Origin: an uncultured Bacilli bacterium | GTDB lineage: Bacteria; Bacillota_I; Bacilli_A; RF39; UBA660 | Length of the DNA: 52,326 bases | Assembly: GCA_947624515.1 (NCBI GenBank) | Contig: CANQKN010000003.1 | Location: forward strand, 1 to 52,326 | Direction: 5' to 3' | Shown: in pieces, positions 1-9,522 of the stretch | Numbering within the stretch: the stretch's first letter is position 1 | Layout of the letters: each line of letters starts with the position of its first letter | Translations under genes and position numbers: made by a program | Notes under the pieces: generated by a model | The model's database searches: none | The model's input: the letters and a program-made list of their open reading frames with translations, nothing else | What the model was told of the DNA's origin: nothing

Positions 1-365
1 TAAGATGGTCCTCCCTTATAAGCATTGCCATCTTTTTCTTGATATTTTGCTCCTAAGTAACTTTCACAGAAAGCATTGATGGAAGTAATGACTCCTACTA
101 CCCAAATCCAAAAAATAGTTCCTGGTCCACCTATATAGATTGCTAAAGCGATTCCTGATAGAGAACCTACACCTACTCTAGCTGCTAATGACATTGTTAG
201 GCTTTTAAAGGGAGATACTTTACTATTTTTGTCTTTCTGAAATCCTTTGAATAAAGATTTTATTTTAAACTGAGGAAATCCTAATTTAATGCTAAAATAA
301 AGTCCTCCTCCTAAAAGAAAAATAATAGCTGTACTCCATAATAGATCTGTTATCACTTTCAGCAT
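1..365 (-). CDS. AGCS (sodium:alanine symporter) family transporter, N-terminal part, runs off the left edge
   Basis: Reverse-strand translation from the ATG at 365: MLKVITDLLWSTAIIFLLGGGLYFSIKLGFPQF...SLAARVGVGSLSGIALAIYIGGPGTIFWIWVVGVITSINAFCESYLGAKYQ, which has AGCS family features. Confidence 0.85.
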   Translation of the reverse strand, partial: MLKVITDLLWSTAIIFLLGGGLYFSIKLGFPQFKIKSLFKGFQKDKNSKVSPFKSLTMSLAARVGVGSLSGIALAIYIGGPGTIFWIWVVGVITSINAFCESYLGAKYQEKDGNAYKGGPS

Positions 366-440
366 ATTATCACCTAGTGAAATTATATAAAATAGAAAAA
401 GAAAAAAATGTCCTTTTCTGACATTTTACCATAATTCTTT

Positions 441-791
441 TTATTTCCAATGATTTCCTATTGCCGCTATAACTCTATCAGGATCTTCTAAAAACTTTTC
501 ATATAATTTGCTATCTTTTTTTAAAGCTTCAATAATTTCAATATCTTTTTCTGATAAACTTACAATTCTATTTTCTGCTTTTGGAAATTCTAATTCCATT
601 CCAATTAACCATAAAAAATCTACTTCTAGGAAATTTGCTATTCGAATTAATACATCAATTGGTGGAGTTCTCTTTCCACTTTCATATAGACATACTTCCT
701 GTTTACTAACATAGATTGCTTTTCCTAAAGATTCTTGTGTTAATGATCTTTGTTTTCTTGCTTCTTTTAGTCGTTTTTGAAATACCACCAT
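441..791 (-). CDS. XRE-family helix-turn-helix transcriptional regulator
   Basis: HTH_3-like N-terminus (FQKRLKEARKQRSLTQESLGKAIYVSKQEVCLYESGKRTPPIDVLIRIANFL). Start trimmed to MVVFQK because GAGGGAT precedes it. Confidence 0.85.
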   Translation of the reverse strand: MVVFQKRLKEARKQRSLTQESLGKAIYVSKQEVCLYESGKRTPPIDVLIRIANFLEVDFLWLIGMELEFPKAENRIVSLSEKDIEIIEALKKDSKLYEKFLEDPDRVIAAIGNHWK

Positions 792-909
792 ACTATCCCT
801 CATTTAGGTTAATTATAAGTTAACAGATATTTAAAATGTTAAAAATTAACTAATTGTATATTTTAAATTTTATAAGAATTTATGCTATAATAAATTCGAG
901 GTGCTTGGT

Positions 910-1536
910 ATGGTAGAATATTTAGATACATATGATGAACAGAGGAACTTTTTAGGAAAAGAAACTAGAGATTTTGTTCACCAAAATGCTATTTGGCATA
1001 AGACTGTACATTGTTGGTTATATGATAAGTTGGGAAATATTTATTTTCAAATTCGACATGATAGTGGTACTTTTTATACTACCGCTAGTGGACATGTATT
1101 AGCAGGAGAAAGTTTAAAGGAAGCTTTTGGTAGAGAAATTAAAGAAGAAATTGGAATTTCTTTGGATTATGAGAAAGCAGAGTTAATAGATGTTGTACCT
1201 TTCCGGATGGATAAAGTTAAAAAAGATGGTTCTATCTTTCGTGATCGTGCTTTTGCCAATGTATTTATTTATCCTATTGATCAACAGAATTTTAAGTTTC
1301 ATTTTGATGAAAATGAAGTTGATGGACTCGGAAGAATGGATGCTAGAGAGGTACTTGAACTTTTAAAACAAGAAAAAAAGGAAATATTAGCTACCATTAT
1401 CACAGAAAAAGAGAGTGCTATGGTTTTTGAAGAAAAGAAGATTACGATTAATGATTTTCTAATTAATCAAGGTGAAACTGGAATTGAAAAATATGGAAAA
1501 GTTTTAGAGTCTATTATTGAAAAAAATTCCAATTAA
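910..1536 (+). CDS. NUDIX hydrolase (isopentenyl-diphosphate isomerase-like)
   Basis: Nudix box GHVLAGESLKEAFGREIKEEIGI. RBS GAGGTG upstream of the ATG at 910. Confidence 0.85.
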   Translation: MVEYLDTYDEQRNFLGKETRDFVHQNAIWHKTVHCWLYDKLGNIYFQIRHDSGTFYTTASGHVLAGESLKEAFGREIKEEIGISLDYEKAELIDVVPFRMDKVKKDGSIFRDRAFANVFIYPIDQQNFKFHFDENEVDGLGRMDAREVLELLKQEKKEILATIITEKESAMVFEEKKITINDFLINQGETGIEKYGKVLESIIEKNSN

Positions 1537-1588
1537 AGATATAAATCAGTACTAAATTTTATAATAATGCGCCAATTGAGGAGATAGT

Positions 1589-2497
1589 ATGCACGATTTT
1601 ATTTATGATATTGATTCTATTTTAGATTCTAAACAAGTACTTTCAAATGATTTTGGTCGTTATTCCAAAATTTATTTAATGACTACGGAGAATATAAAAG
1701 GTTTTTTGCAGCAATATGATCTAACCAATCGAAATATATTAACAGTTACCGGTAGTGGTGATCAGATGTTAAATGCTTTTTTAATGGGTGCTAGGAATGT
1801 TACTTGTTTTGATATAAATCCTCTTACTTTTTTGAATGCGGAATTAAAAAAGGCTGCTCTTTCCACTTTATCTTATTCAGAATTTATTTCCTTCTTTTTT
1901 CAAGAATTTCAAAAATTTTTAGATGTTCATCTATATGAAAAAATTAGATTAGAACTAAAAGATGAAGCTCTAGTTTTCTTTGATTATTTATATTCAAAAT
2001 ATAGAAGTCAAGAAATTTTTGATAAGATTTACTACCGATTTCATACTCCATTTGAGAAAATGAAAACTCTTAATTTCTATTTAGAAGAATCTCATTATGA
2101 AAAACTATCTGATATTTTAAAGAAGAAAAAAGTCACCTATCTTGAAAGTAATATTACTACTTTACGGGAATATCTAACCGGACAAGTCTTTGATATGATT
2201 CTGCTTTCTAATATTAGTGATAGTATTGATGATATTTGGAAAGAAGATGCTTTGAAAAATTTTAAAAGATTTATTCACTCTTTGAGTAAAATTTTAAAAT
2301 CTAATGGTACTATACAAGTTGGTTATATTTATGATTATTATTCTTATCATACTTTTCATTCCTTTCACAATAAAAAGGAAAGGCAAACTATTTTTACAAC
2401 AGATGAGTTTCATACTTCTTTCGTAGAAGGTTTTTCTTATCATGATCAAAGTGATGCTATTATTACATTTCAAAAAATTAAAAAAAGAAAGAGTTAG
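1589..2497 (+). CDS. SAM-dependent methyltransferase-like protein (DUF3419-like)
   Basis: Glycine-rich SAM motif ILTVTGSGDQMLNAFLMGARNVTCFDINP and a later FDMILLSNISDS. Confidence 0.6.
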   Translation: MHDFIYDIDSILDSKQVLSNDFGRYSKIYLMTTENIKGFLQQYDLTNRNILTVTGSGDQMLNAFLMGARNVTCFDINPLTFLNAELKKAALSTLSYSEFISFFFQEFQKFLDVHLYEKIRLELKDEALVFFDYLYSKYRSQEIFDKIYYRFHTPFEKMKTLNFYLEESHYEKLSDILKKKKVTYLESNITTLREYLTGQVFDMILLSNISDSIDDIWKEDALKNFKRFIHSLSKILKSNGTIQVGYIYDYYSYHTFHSFHNKKERQTIFTTDEFHTSFVEGFSYHDQSDAIITFQKIKKRKS

Positions 2498-2646
2498 TGC
2501 TGATTTATTTTTATAGAAGCCAAAAGACTCTTTTTCTTGTGTGAAAATTGTAGTCAAAATAAAGTGCGACTTATCTTTTTTTAGAAAATCTTTACTTTTC
2601 ATTTTATTTTTGATAAAATAAATACCCAATTAAGAGGGGAATTATT

Positions 2647-3798
2647 ATGAATTATAATTGGGATATTGAAAAATTAGAAAAGCAGAAAAAAATCATTCAA
2701 AATTGTATTAGAATAACCAAAGGGTTAACCAAAGAAGAAATTCAATTTTTAAAAAGTAGTATTAAACAAATTAAAGAATTAGAAGATATTTTATTTAATA
2801 GATATCAATTGAACCAACCTCGGAAAATTCATTATATGGACTCCCATAAATTATTACCTATTAAAACTTATCAAGATTTTCAAAGCATTCCCTACTATAT
2901 CAAAGAAACTATTCTAAAAGCAACCAGGTTATTTAAAGATTTAGATGATACTTATGATAATATTCCTTTACCAATATTTAATGTTAGTAATCAAGATTTA
3001 GTAGAGATGTCATATGATTTCTATTCTCTATTACCGGATTCTTCTTTTCTAAAGGACTTTATTAAATATACAGATCCAAAAAAGCATCTGTTACAATTTA
3101 AAAATGCTCAAATGAAAGATATATTTGGAGGACAAACTTATATTTTTTATTATCCAAAGTATATTCCTTATTTTTTAATTTATAGAAGACATGATATTAG
3201 TGATTTTTTATCCTTAAATCATGAAATTAGTCATGCCATTATGTATCAACATGATACTTATACAGTAGATAAAAAAAATCATTATTTTTTAACGGAATTA
3301 GAAGGGTATTTTTTTGATTATCTTTCTATTCAATATCTAAAAAAATTTTATTCGGAAGAGGTAATTAATCAATTAGAGTATGATCGTATTACTGCTGTAT
3401 TAGAAGATTTTGCTACTATTTTTATTGACGATACTGCTATTCAATTATTTGAAAATAATAGAAAGATTACCCTTCATTCTATTAAGAATCGTTTTCAAAA
3501 ATGGAATCTTCCTTTTTCTATAAATTCTGTTCTTTTAAAAGAAACTTTATGGGAAGATGTGAGATATCATAGCTGTTGTATCCTTTCTCTTTTAACCAGT
3601 TTAGATTTAGAAATGATTTATGAAAAAGATCCTGAATATGCTTTCTATTTATTTGAAAAAATTAGAAATAATAAAACTGATCATATATTTCAAAATCTAG
3701 AAAAAAATGGAATCAGTTTTATGGGAGAAAGGGAAAACTATGATCCTTTTCAAAAGAAGATACAGTGGATTAATCAATTAGGAGAAAAAAGAAAATGA
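2647..3798 (+). CDS. Putative zinc metallopeptidase (gluzincin, M3-like)
   Basis: HExxH motif LNHEISHAIMYQH followed by ELEGYFFDYL. RBS GAGGGG upstream. Confidence 0.55.
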   Translation: MNYNWDIEKLEKQKKIIQNCIRITKGLTKEEIQFLKSSIKQIKELEDILFNRYQLNQPRKIHYMDSHKLLPIKTYQDFQSIPYYIKETILKATRLFKDLDDTYDNIPLPIFNVSNQDLVEMSYDFYSLLPDSSFLKDFIKYTDPKKHLLQFKNAQMKDIFGGQTYIFYYPKYIPYFLIYRRHDISDFLSLNHEISHAIMYQHDTYTVDKKNHYFLTELEGYFFDYLSIQYLKKFYSEEVINQLEYDRITAVLEDFATIFIDDTAIQLFENNRKITLHSIKNRFQKWNLPFSINSVLLKETLWEDVRYHSCCILSLLTSLDLEMIYEKDPEYAFYLFEKIRNNKTDHIFQNLEKNGISFMGERENYDPFQKKIQWINQLGEKRK

Positions 3799-3860
3799 TT
3801 CTATATTTTATAGAGTTACTAATAAAATAATTATTGACTTAATTCTTTATCATCATTTAA

Positions 3861-3892
3861 AAAAATACCATATCATTACTTATGGTATTTTT
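3861..3892. terminator. Intrinsic terminator between the convergent 2647..3798 gene and rlmH
   Basis: aaaaataccata-tcattact-tatggtattttt hairpin with A/T tails on both sides. Confidence 0.6.
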
Positions 3893-4331
3893 CATTGTTT
3901 AAAATTTTATAACTTCTAAATAACTGTTCTAATAATAAAATTCTAAATAATTGATGAGGAAAAGTCATTTTTGAAAAAGATAATTTAGCATTAGCCCTTT
4001 CTTTTATACTAGGATGAATTCCGTAAGAACCACCTATTATAAAGGTAATATCACTATTTTGAATCAAAGTTTTATCTAACTTATCGGCAAATTCTAGGGA
4101 AGATAATTCTTTTCCTTCAATCTCTAGTGTAATCAAAAACTCTTTTCCTGTAATGTGTTTTAATAGTTCTTTTTTTTCTTTTTCTAAAGCTACTTTTTCA
4201 TGATCAATTTCGGAATCCGGTAACTCTATTATTTCTATATTTGTATACTTTTTTAATCTCTTTACATATTCTTCTTGTGCTTCTTTTAAATAAGTTTCTT
4301 TTAATTTACCAATACAAATAATTTTAATCAT
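3876..4331 (-). CDS. rlmH: 23S rRNA (pseudouridine1915-N3)-methyltransferase RlmH
   Basis: MIKIICIGKLKETYLKEAQEEYVKRLKKY...FIIGGSYGIHPSIKERANAKLSFSKMTFPHQLFRILLLEQLFRSYKIL. Start trimmed to MIKI. Confidence 0.95.
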   Translation of the reverse strand: MIKIICIGKLKETYLKEAQEEYVKRLKKYTNIEIIELPDSEIDHEKVALEKEKKELLKHITGKEFLITLEIEGKELSSLEFADKLDKTLIQNSDITFIIGGSYGIHPSIKERANAKLSFSKMTFPHQLFRILLLEQLFRSYKILNNEKYHK

Positions 4332-4332
4332 A

Positions 4333-5094
4333 TTAAACCTCAATTTCTTCTAAGGATTCATATTGTTTCGCTACGAGAATTTCTTTATGAATATGATTTT
4401 TTTCTAAAAGATTCTTCGTTGTTTCTAAAGCTAATTCTTCCGTATTATTGTTTTCACTAATATGGGCTAAAATAATTTTTTTGGTTTTTTCTCCTACAAT
4501 ATCTAATAAATAGTTTGCAGTTGTTTCATTGGAAAGGTGACCTTTATCACTAATTACCCTTTGCTTTAATAGATAGGGATAAGGTCCTTCCATTAGCATT
4601 TCTTCATCATGATTACTTTCCATAATATAAATTTCTCTATTTTTTAATAAAGGAAAATATTTTTCATTAATGTAACCAGTATCTGTAATATAGACAAGAG
4701 AATGATTATTTGCCTCTAAAACAAAGCCTACTCCTTCAACATCATGAGAGATTCTAATTAAATCGATTTTTAAATCTTCCAAAACGAAAGAGTTATCATA
4801 GATGAAAATATTTTCTTTCGGTATTCTTTTAGATAATTCCTCTATCATTTCTTTTAGTGCATATACTTTTAAATTAGTTTTTTTCACTAAAGATGCCAAC
4901 CCTTTAATATGATCACTATGCGTATGAGTTATAAAAATAGCATCTAATTCTTTCGGAGAAACACCAACTGTTTCTAATTCGGTTACTAGATATTGATAAG
5001 TTATTCCCATATCAATCAAAATTTTTAATTTTTCGGTTTGGATAAAAGTACTATTTCCTTTTGATCCACTTGCTAATACTTTTACTTTCATCAT
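4333..5094 (-). CDS. MBL-fold metallohydrolase, YycJ/WalJ family
   Basis: VLASGSKGNSTFIQT...IFITHTHSDHIKGL; adjacent to rlmH as in other Firmicutes. Confidence 0.9.
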   Translation of the reverse strand: MMKVKVLASGSKGNSTFIQTEKLKILIDMGITYQYLVTELETVGVSPKELDAIFITHTHSDHIKGLASLVKKTNLKVYALKEMIEELSKRIPKENIFIYDNSFVLEDLKIDLIRISHDVEGVGFVLEANNHSLVYITDTGYINEKYFPLLKNREIYIMESNHDEEMLMEGPYPYLLKQRVISDKGHLSNETTANYLLDIVGEKTKKIILAHISENNNTEELALETTKNLLEKNHIHKEILVAKQYESLEEIEV

Positions 5095-6653
5095 CTAAAA
5101 ATGGTAGTATATGGATTTAAAGCTACCCCTCCTCTAAATGGATAACCACTATATAAACCAAAATGTAGGTGAACTCCTGATGCAAAACCACTTCTACCTG
5201 CAGTACCAATCTGATCATTTGACATAACAATATCACCATATTTTTTCGTACGAGAAGCCATATGAGCATACATCGTATAGTAACCATTACTGTGTTTGAT
5301 AATAATATAATTTCCGTTGGTACTATTATAAGAAGATTCTACTACAACACCATTATTCACAGCTTTAATTGCACTTCCATAAGTAATACCGGAAATATCA
5401 AGTCCCTCATGAAGTTTACCCCAACGCCATCCATAAGGACTACTGATTGTATATGGAGTCATAGTAGGCCATACCCAACTACCAATACCAACTGGTACAT
5501 CAATATTAGGATTATAAACTTGATACTGTTTCGTTCCTCTAGTTACTATCTTATTAATAGTTGGAACTAATTCTACAGTAGATCCGGGAACGGTAACAAT
5601 TTCTTTAATTTCACCATTTACTAACTGAATTTTTTGAGTAATTAATTCTAGTCCATCTTGACCTTCTTGTTCTACTCTCTCATACCCTACATATTGAGTA
5701 TCATCATTTTTATATATAGTTTCCATTGTTTTTACTTTTTTAGAAACAACATGTTCCACTTCTACTAAATCAAAAACAGGAGATATTAATCCTAATTTTA
5801 CTACTTGTCCAGGATATAATAGGTCTTGGGCTGTTTTAAAATTAGTATTAGCAATTAAAAATTCTTCGGTTGATAATTTATTATTATAGGAAATTTCTTC
5901 TATTGTATCCCCTGCTTTTACAATATAAGATTCCTGTTCTTTGGTAGTTCCAAAAAGTAAATATTTACTTAATTCCTCTTCTGTTTGATAGATCATATCA
6001 CCTACGGGAATACGAGTTTCCTTAATCATAATATTATTAGCAATACTGATATTTTCAATAATAGTTCCCTCTTCATTTTCCTCTAATTTTTTTTGAGTAT
6101 CATTTAAGTAACTATCATATTGATCACTATCAATGAAAGCAGTTATTGTTTTTCTAACAGAGTTAGTAAAAATATCTTTGTCTAATACATATAAGGTAAT
6201 ATCAGGAGTTGTAGTAACTGTCCCATCTTCATTTGATTTTTCAATACCATTAATTTTTATCTCATATCCATCAACAGTAAAAGAAGAAGGACCCATAATA
6301 TCTTCTATTTTTTGGTAAATTTCTTCTACCGAAAGAATGGTTTCATTATAAGTAATTTCTTTGATAATATCTAAATCATTGGGAGCATATACTTTATCAA
6401 CTTGATACTTTTCTTTTAATTGTTGTTGTTTTCCATCAATATAATCTAATAATTCTTTTTCTGACTCAATTACGCCAATTGATTTACCTGATAAATAAAT
6501 ACGATATAACTGGCGTGGAGTATTTGTATTTGTATAGATTCCAACAATTTTTGCATAAATTGTATTGGGATTTGATCCAATAAAGATAATTGCACATGAT
6601 AGTAAAAATGCTATTATGACAATTAAAATTTGTTTTTTACTCATTTTTTTCAC
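5091..6653 (-). CDS. M23 family metallopeptidase with LysM and G5-like domains
   Basis: LysM (YIVKAGDTIEEISYNNKLSTEEFLIAN), G5-like region (VSKKVKTMETIYKND...), C-terminal M23 (SPYGWRWGKLHEGLDISG...VHLHFGLY), N-terminal signal anchor. Confidence 0.9.
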   Translation of the reverse strand: MKKMSKKQILIVIIAFLLSCAIIFIGSNPNTIYAKIVGIYTNTNTPRQLYRIYLSGKSIGVIESEKELLDYIDGKQQQLKEKYQVDKVYAPNDLDIIKEITYNETILSVEEIYQKIEDIMGPSSFTVDGYEIKINGIEKSNEDGTVTTTPDITLYVLDKDIFTNSVRKTITAFIDSDQYDSYLNDTQKKLEENEEGTIIENISIANNIMIKETRIPVGDMIYQTEEELSKYLLFGTTKEQESYIVKAGDTIEEISYNNKLSTEEFLIANTNFKTAQDLLYPGQVVKLGLISPVFDLVEVEHVVSKKVKTMETIYKNDDTQYVGYERVEQEGQDGLELITQKIQLVNGEIKEIVTVPGSTVELVPTINKIVTRGTKQYQVYNPNIDVPVGIGSWVWPTMTPYTISSPYGWRWGKLHEGLDISGITYGSAIKAVNNGVVVESSYNSTNGNYIIIKHSNGYYTMYAHMASRTKKYGDIVMSNDQIGTAGRSGFASGVHLHFGLYSGYPFRGGVALNPYTTIFR

Positions 6654-7998
6654 CCTTATTATCCTTAGTCATATTTAGAAATGTACTGGTACTTTTTTTA
6701 AATAATAAATCGATTTTTCCAGTTGGTCCATTACGATGTTTTCCAATAATTAATTCACTTAAACTTGGATCGGCTGCTTCCCCTAACTCTTTTGTATTTT
6801 GATAGTAGTCATCACGATATAATAAAGCAACAATATCGGCATCTTGTTCAATAGAACCTGATTCTCTTAAATCACTCATTTTTGGCCTTTTATCTTCACG
6901 AGATTCTACACCACGAGATAACTGGGCTAACGCAATGACTGGGATTTTTAGTTCCATAGCCATTTTTTTTAGATTTCTAGAAATATCCGTAATTTCTAAT
7001 TGACGATTATTTCCATAGTTACCACCCATTGTTAATAATTGAAGGTGATCGATAATTACTAAATCTAATCCCTCTTCACTAGTTGCTAGACGACGGCATT
7101 TGGATTTGATATCTCCTACTGTTACTCCTGCATCGTCGCAAATGTAAAGTTTAGCTTGTGCTAATTGACTTTTAGCTTCTGTTATTCTTTTCCAATCTTC
7201 ATTTAAAAGATTACCACTTGTTAGTTTGGTACCTTCAATTTGTCCTAAAGAAGAAAGCATACGATTTGCTAACTGTTCAGCACCCATTTCCAAAGAGAAA
7301 ATAGCCACTGTTTTATCAGTATTTATAGCTACACTGGTAGCAAGATTTAAAGCAAAGGCAGTTTTACCCATGGCAGGACGCGCTGCTAAAATCACTAGTT
7401 GATTTTCATGTAATCCTGAAGTTAGACGATCTAATTCATACCAACCTGTAGGAATTCCGGTAATTTCTCCTTTTGAAGATGCTAATTTTTCTAAATTTTG
7501 TTGCACATCATTTAAAATATTTTGAATCGTTCTAAATTCAGAAGAACGACGATTTTTAATAATTCCTACAATTTTACTTTCTACTTGATCTAAAATATCG
7601 GTTACTTCGCCATTATGTTCATAAGCTAATGTTGCAATTTCTGTAGAAGTATCTATTACGCTTCTTAACATATAATTATCTTCTACTATTTTTATGTAAT
7701 ATTCAATATTAGCAGCAGTTGGTACAACATTTATTAATTCTGTTAGATATTCTACACCGCCTACATCATTCAACTTTTTGGTTTGATTTAATTCTGCTGT
7801 AATTGTTGTTAGGTCAATAGGTACCTTTTTATCATGTAAATCAGCAATAGATTGAAAAATAATTTTGTGTTTATCTAAATAAAATGAATCAGCAAACAAT
7901 TTATCTGTTGCTTTTTCTATTGCACTTGGCGATAGAAACATTGCTCCTAATACAGATTGCTCTGCTACAATATCATTAGGAATGGTTTTAATAGCCAT
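6637..7998 (-). CDS. dnaB: Replicative DNA helicase DnaB
   Basis: MAIKTIPNDIVAEQSVLGAM...ILAARPAMGKTAFALNLA...SGSIEQDADIVALLYRDDYY. Confidence 0.97.
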   Translation of the reverse strand: MAIKTIPNDIVAEQSVLGAMFLSPSAIEKATDKLFADSFYLDKHKIIFQSIADLHDKKVPIDLTTITAELNQTKKLNDVGGVEYLTELINVVPTAANIEYYIKIVEDNYMLRSVIDTSTEIATLAYEHNGEVTDILDQVESKIVGIIKNRRSSEFRTIQNILNDVQQNLEKLASSKGEITGIPTGWYELDRLTSGLHENQLVILAARPAMGKTAFALNLATSVAINTDKTVAIFSLEMGAEQLANRMLSSLGQIEGTKLTSGNLLNEDWKRITEAKSQLAQAKLYICDDAGVTVGDIKSKCRRLATSEEGLDLVIIDHLQLLTMGGNYGNNRQLEITDISRNLKKMAMELKIPVIALAQLSRGVESREDKRPKMSDLRESGSIEQDADIVALLYRDDYYQNTKELGEAADPSLSELIIGKHRNGPTGKIDLLFKKSTSTFLNMTKDNKGEKNE

Positions 7999-8011
7999 AT
8001 GATCACCTACT

Positions 8012-8452
8012 TTATTTTACTAATTGTATTTTTAATTCTGCTTTTACCTCTTTGTATAGTGTAATTATTACTTTATGGAATCCTAATGATTGTAAAGAGG
8101 TTGTTAATTCAATTTGTTTTTTATCTATTTTATATCCTTTTTTTAATAATTCTTCTTTGATTTGTTTAGGACTAATACTTCCAAATACTTTATCTTGTTC
8201 TCCTGTTTTTACTTTAAAAGTAAGAGTTATGTTCTCTAATTGTTGTTTTAGTTCATTAGCTTGTTTTGTTAAGGCTTCTTCTTCTTTTCTTTTTGTTTCT
8301 TTTTCTGCTTTTACTTTTTCTAGATTTTTTTCTGTTAGAGGAGTTGCATAACCATTTTTAATAAGGAAGTTTTCAGCATATCCATCTTTTACTTCTTTGA
8401 TATCTCCTTTTTTTGCTTGTTTCTTTAAGTCTTTCACAAAGATTACTTTCAT
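8012..8452 (-). CDS. rplI: 50S ribosomal protein L9
   Basis: [44 protein letters not shown]. Confidence 0.97.
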   Translation of the reverse strand: MKVIFVKDLKKQAKKGDIKEVKDGYAENFLIKNGYATPLTEKNLEKVKAEKETKRKEEEALTKQANELKQQLENITLTFKVKTGEQDKVFGSISPKQIKEELLKKGYKIDKKQIELTTSLQSLGFHKVIITLYKEVKAELKIQLVK

Positions 8453-8462
8453 AGAATCCCTC

Positions 8463-9419
8463 CTATTTTAATAATTTTTTTAATTCTTCAGCTGCTTGAT
8501 GCAAAGTAATATCTTTTATTTGGGCAGCAGCATCGTGATTATCACCACCACCACCAAATGTTTCAGCTATTTTACCAACATTGATGGTTCCTTCGCTCCT
8601 TGCACTTAATCCAACTCCTCCATCAGTTCTATTTCCTAATACAAAGGATGCTTCAATATTATTAAATTGAAGAAGGGTATCCGCAATTTTAGCAAGTTCT
8701 TCTCGTTTGTATGTAATTTTATCAGGAGCAATGGATAATGCATATTTATCATTAATTACTTTTACTTCTGTAATGACTTTTTGTCTTATTATATAATCTT
8801 TAATGTCTTGTTTCAAGAAATATTGAACTTTTCTAGGAATTGCACCTTGTTCAGCCAAATAATAAGCAGCTTGATATGTCTTTGTAGTAGTCTTTACAAT
8901 AAAATTATTAGTATCCAATACAATTCCTGCTAAAATGAAGGTTGCTGGTTTTGGTTCCAGTTTTACATGATAAGCTTCTATTAAATTCGTTACAATTTCG
9001 CAAGTACTAGAAGCTTGTTCTTCAATAATTCGATCAGTATGGGAAATTGTTTGATCTGTTTCTTGATGATGATCTAATATGATAATATTTTTAAAATAGT
9101 GAAGGACTTTATCACTTTGTAGTAATTGAGCTTTATTGGTATCTACAATGATTAAAATACTTCTCTTGGAATAGTAGTTGGGAATATTACTACTTTGGAT
9201 GATATGATAGTTATTTCCTATTTCTTTTAATACCTTTTCTACACCTAGTTCATGTTTTTCATCATCGATAATAATATAATTTTTCTTATGAAAATGATTA
9301 CTAATTGCTGATACACCAATACAAGCTCCTAAAGCATCTAAATCAAGATTTTTATGAGCCATAATAAAAATATTTTTACTAAATTTTATTTTTCTTTTGA
9401 TCTTTGTTTCTATTTTCAT
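8463..9419 (-). CDS. DHH/DHHA1 phosphoesterase resembling the C-terminal half of GdpP (c-di-AMP phosphodiesterase)
   Basis: [16 protein letters not shown] motif ILDHHQE, GdpP-like [36 protein letters not shown]. Next to rplI/dnaB as gdpP is in Firmicutes, but without TM/PAS/GGDEF regions. Confidence 0.85.
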   Translation of the reverse strand: MKIETKIKRKIKFSKNIFIMAHKNLDLDALGACIGVSAISNHFHKKNYIIIDDEKHELGVEKVLKEIGNNYHIIQSSNIPNYYSKRSILIIVDTNKAQLLQSDKVLHYFKNIIILDHHQETDQTISHTDRIIEEQASSTCEIVTNLIEAYHVKLEPKPATFILAGIVLDTNNFIVKTTTKTYQAAYYLAEQGAIPRKVQYFLKQDIKDYIIRQKVITEVKVINDKYALSIAPDKITYKREELAKIADTLLQFNNIEASFVLGNRTDGGVGLSARSEGTINVGKIAETFGGGGDNHDAAAQIKDITLHQAAEELKKLLK

Positions 9420-9500
9420 CAGATTCACCATTTCCTATCAACATTATACAACAAATCCTAGTAGATGTCCAAGTAAGACATCATTTTTAGATGAAAAAAT

Positions 9501-9522
9501 AGAACTTGTGAAAGTTCTATCT
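9501..9522 (-). terminator. Intrinsic terminator after the 9517..10776 gene
   Basis: atagaacttgtgaaagttctat hairpin, T-rich on the minus strand. Confidence 0.55.
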
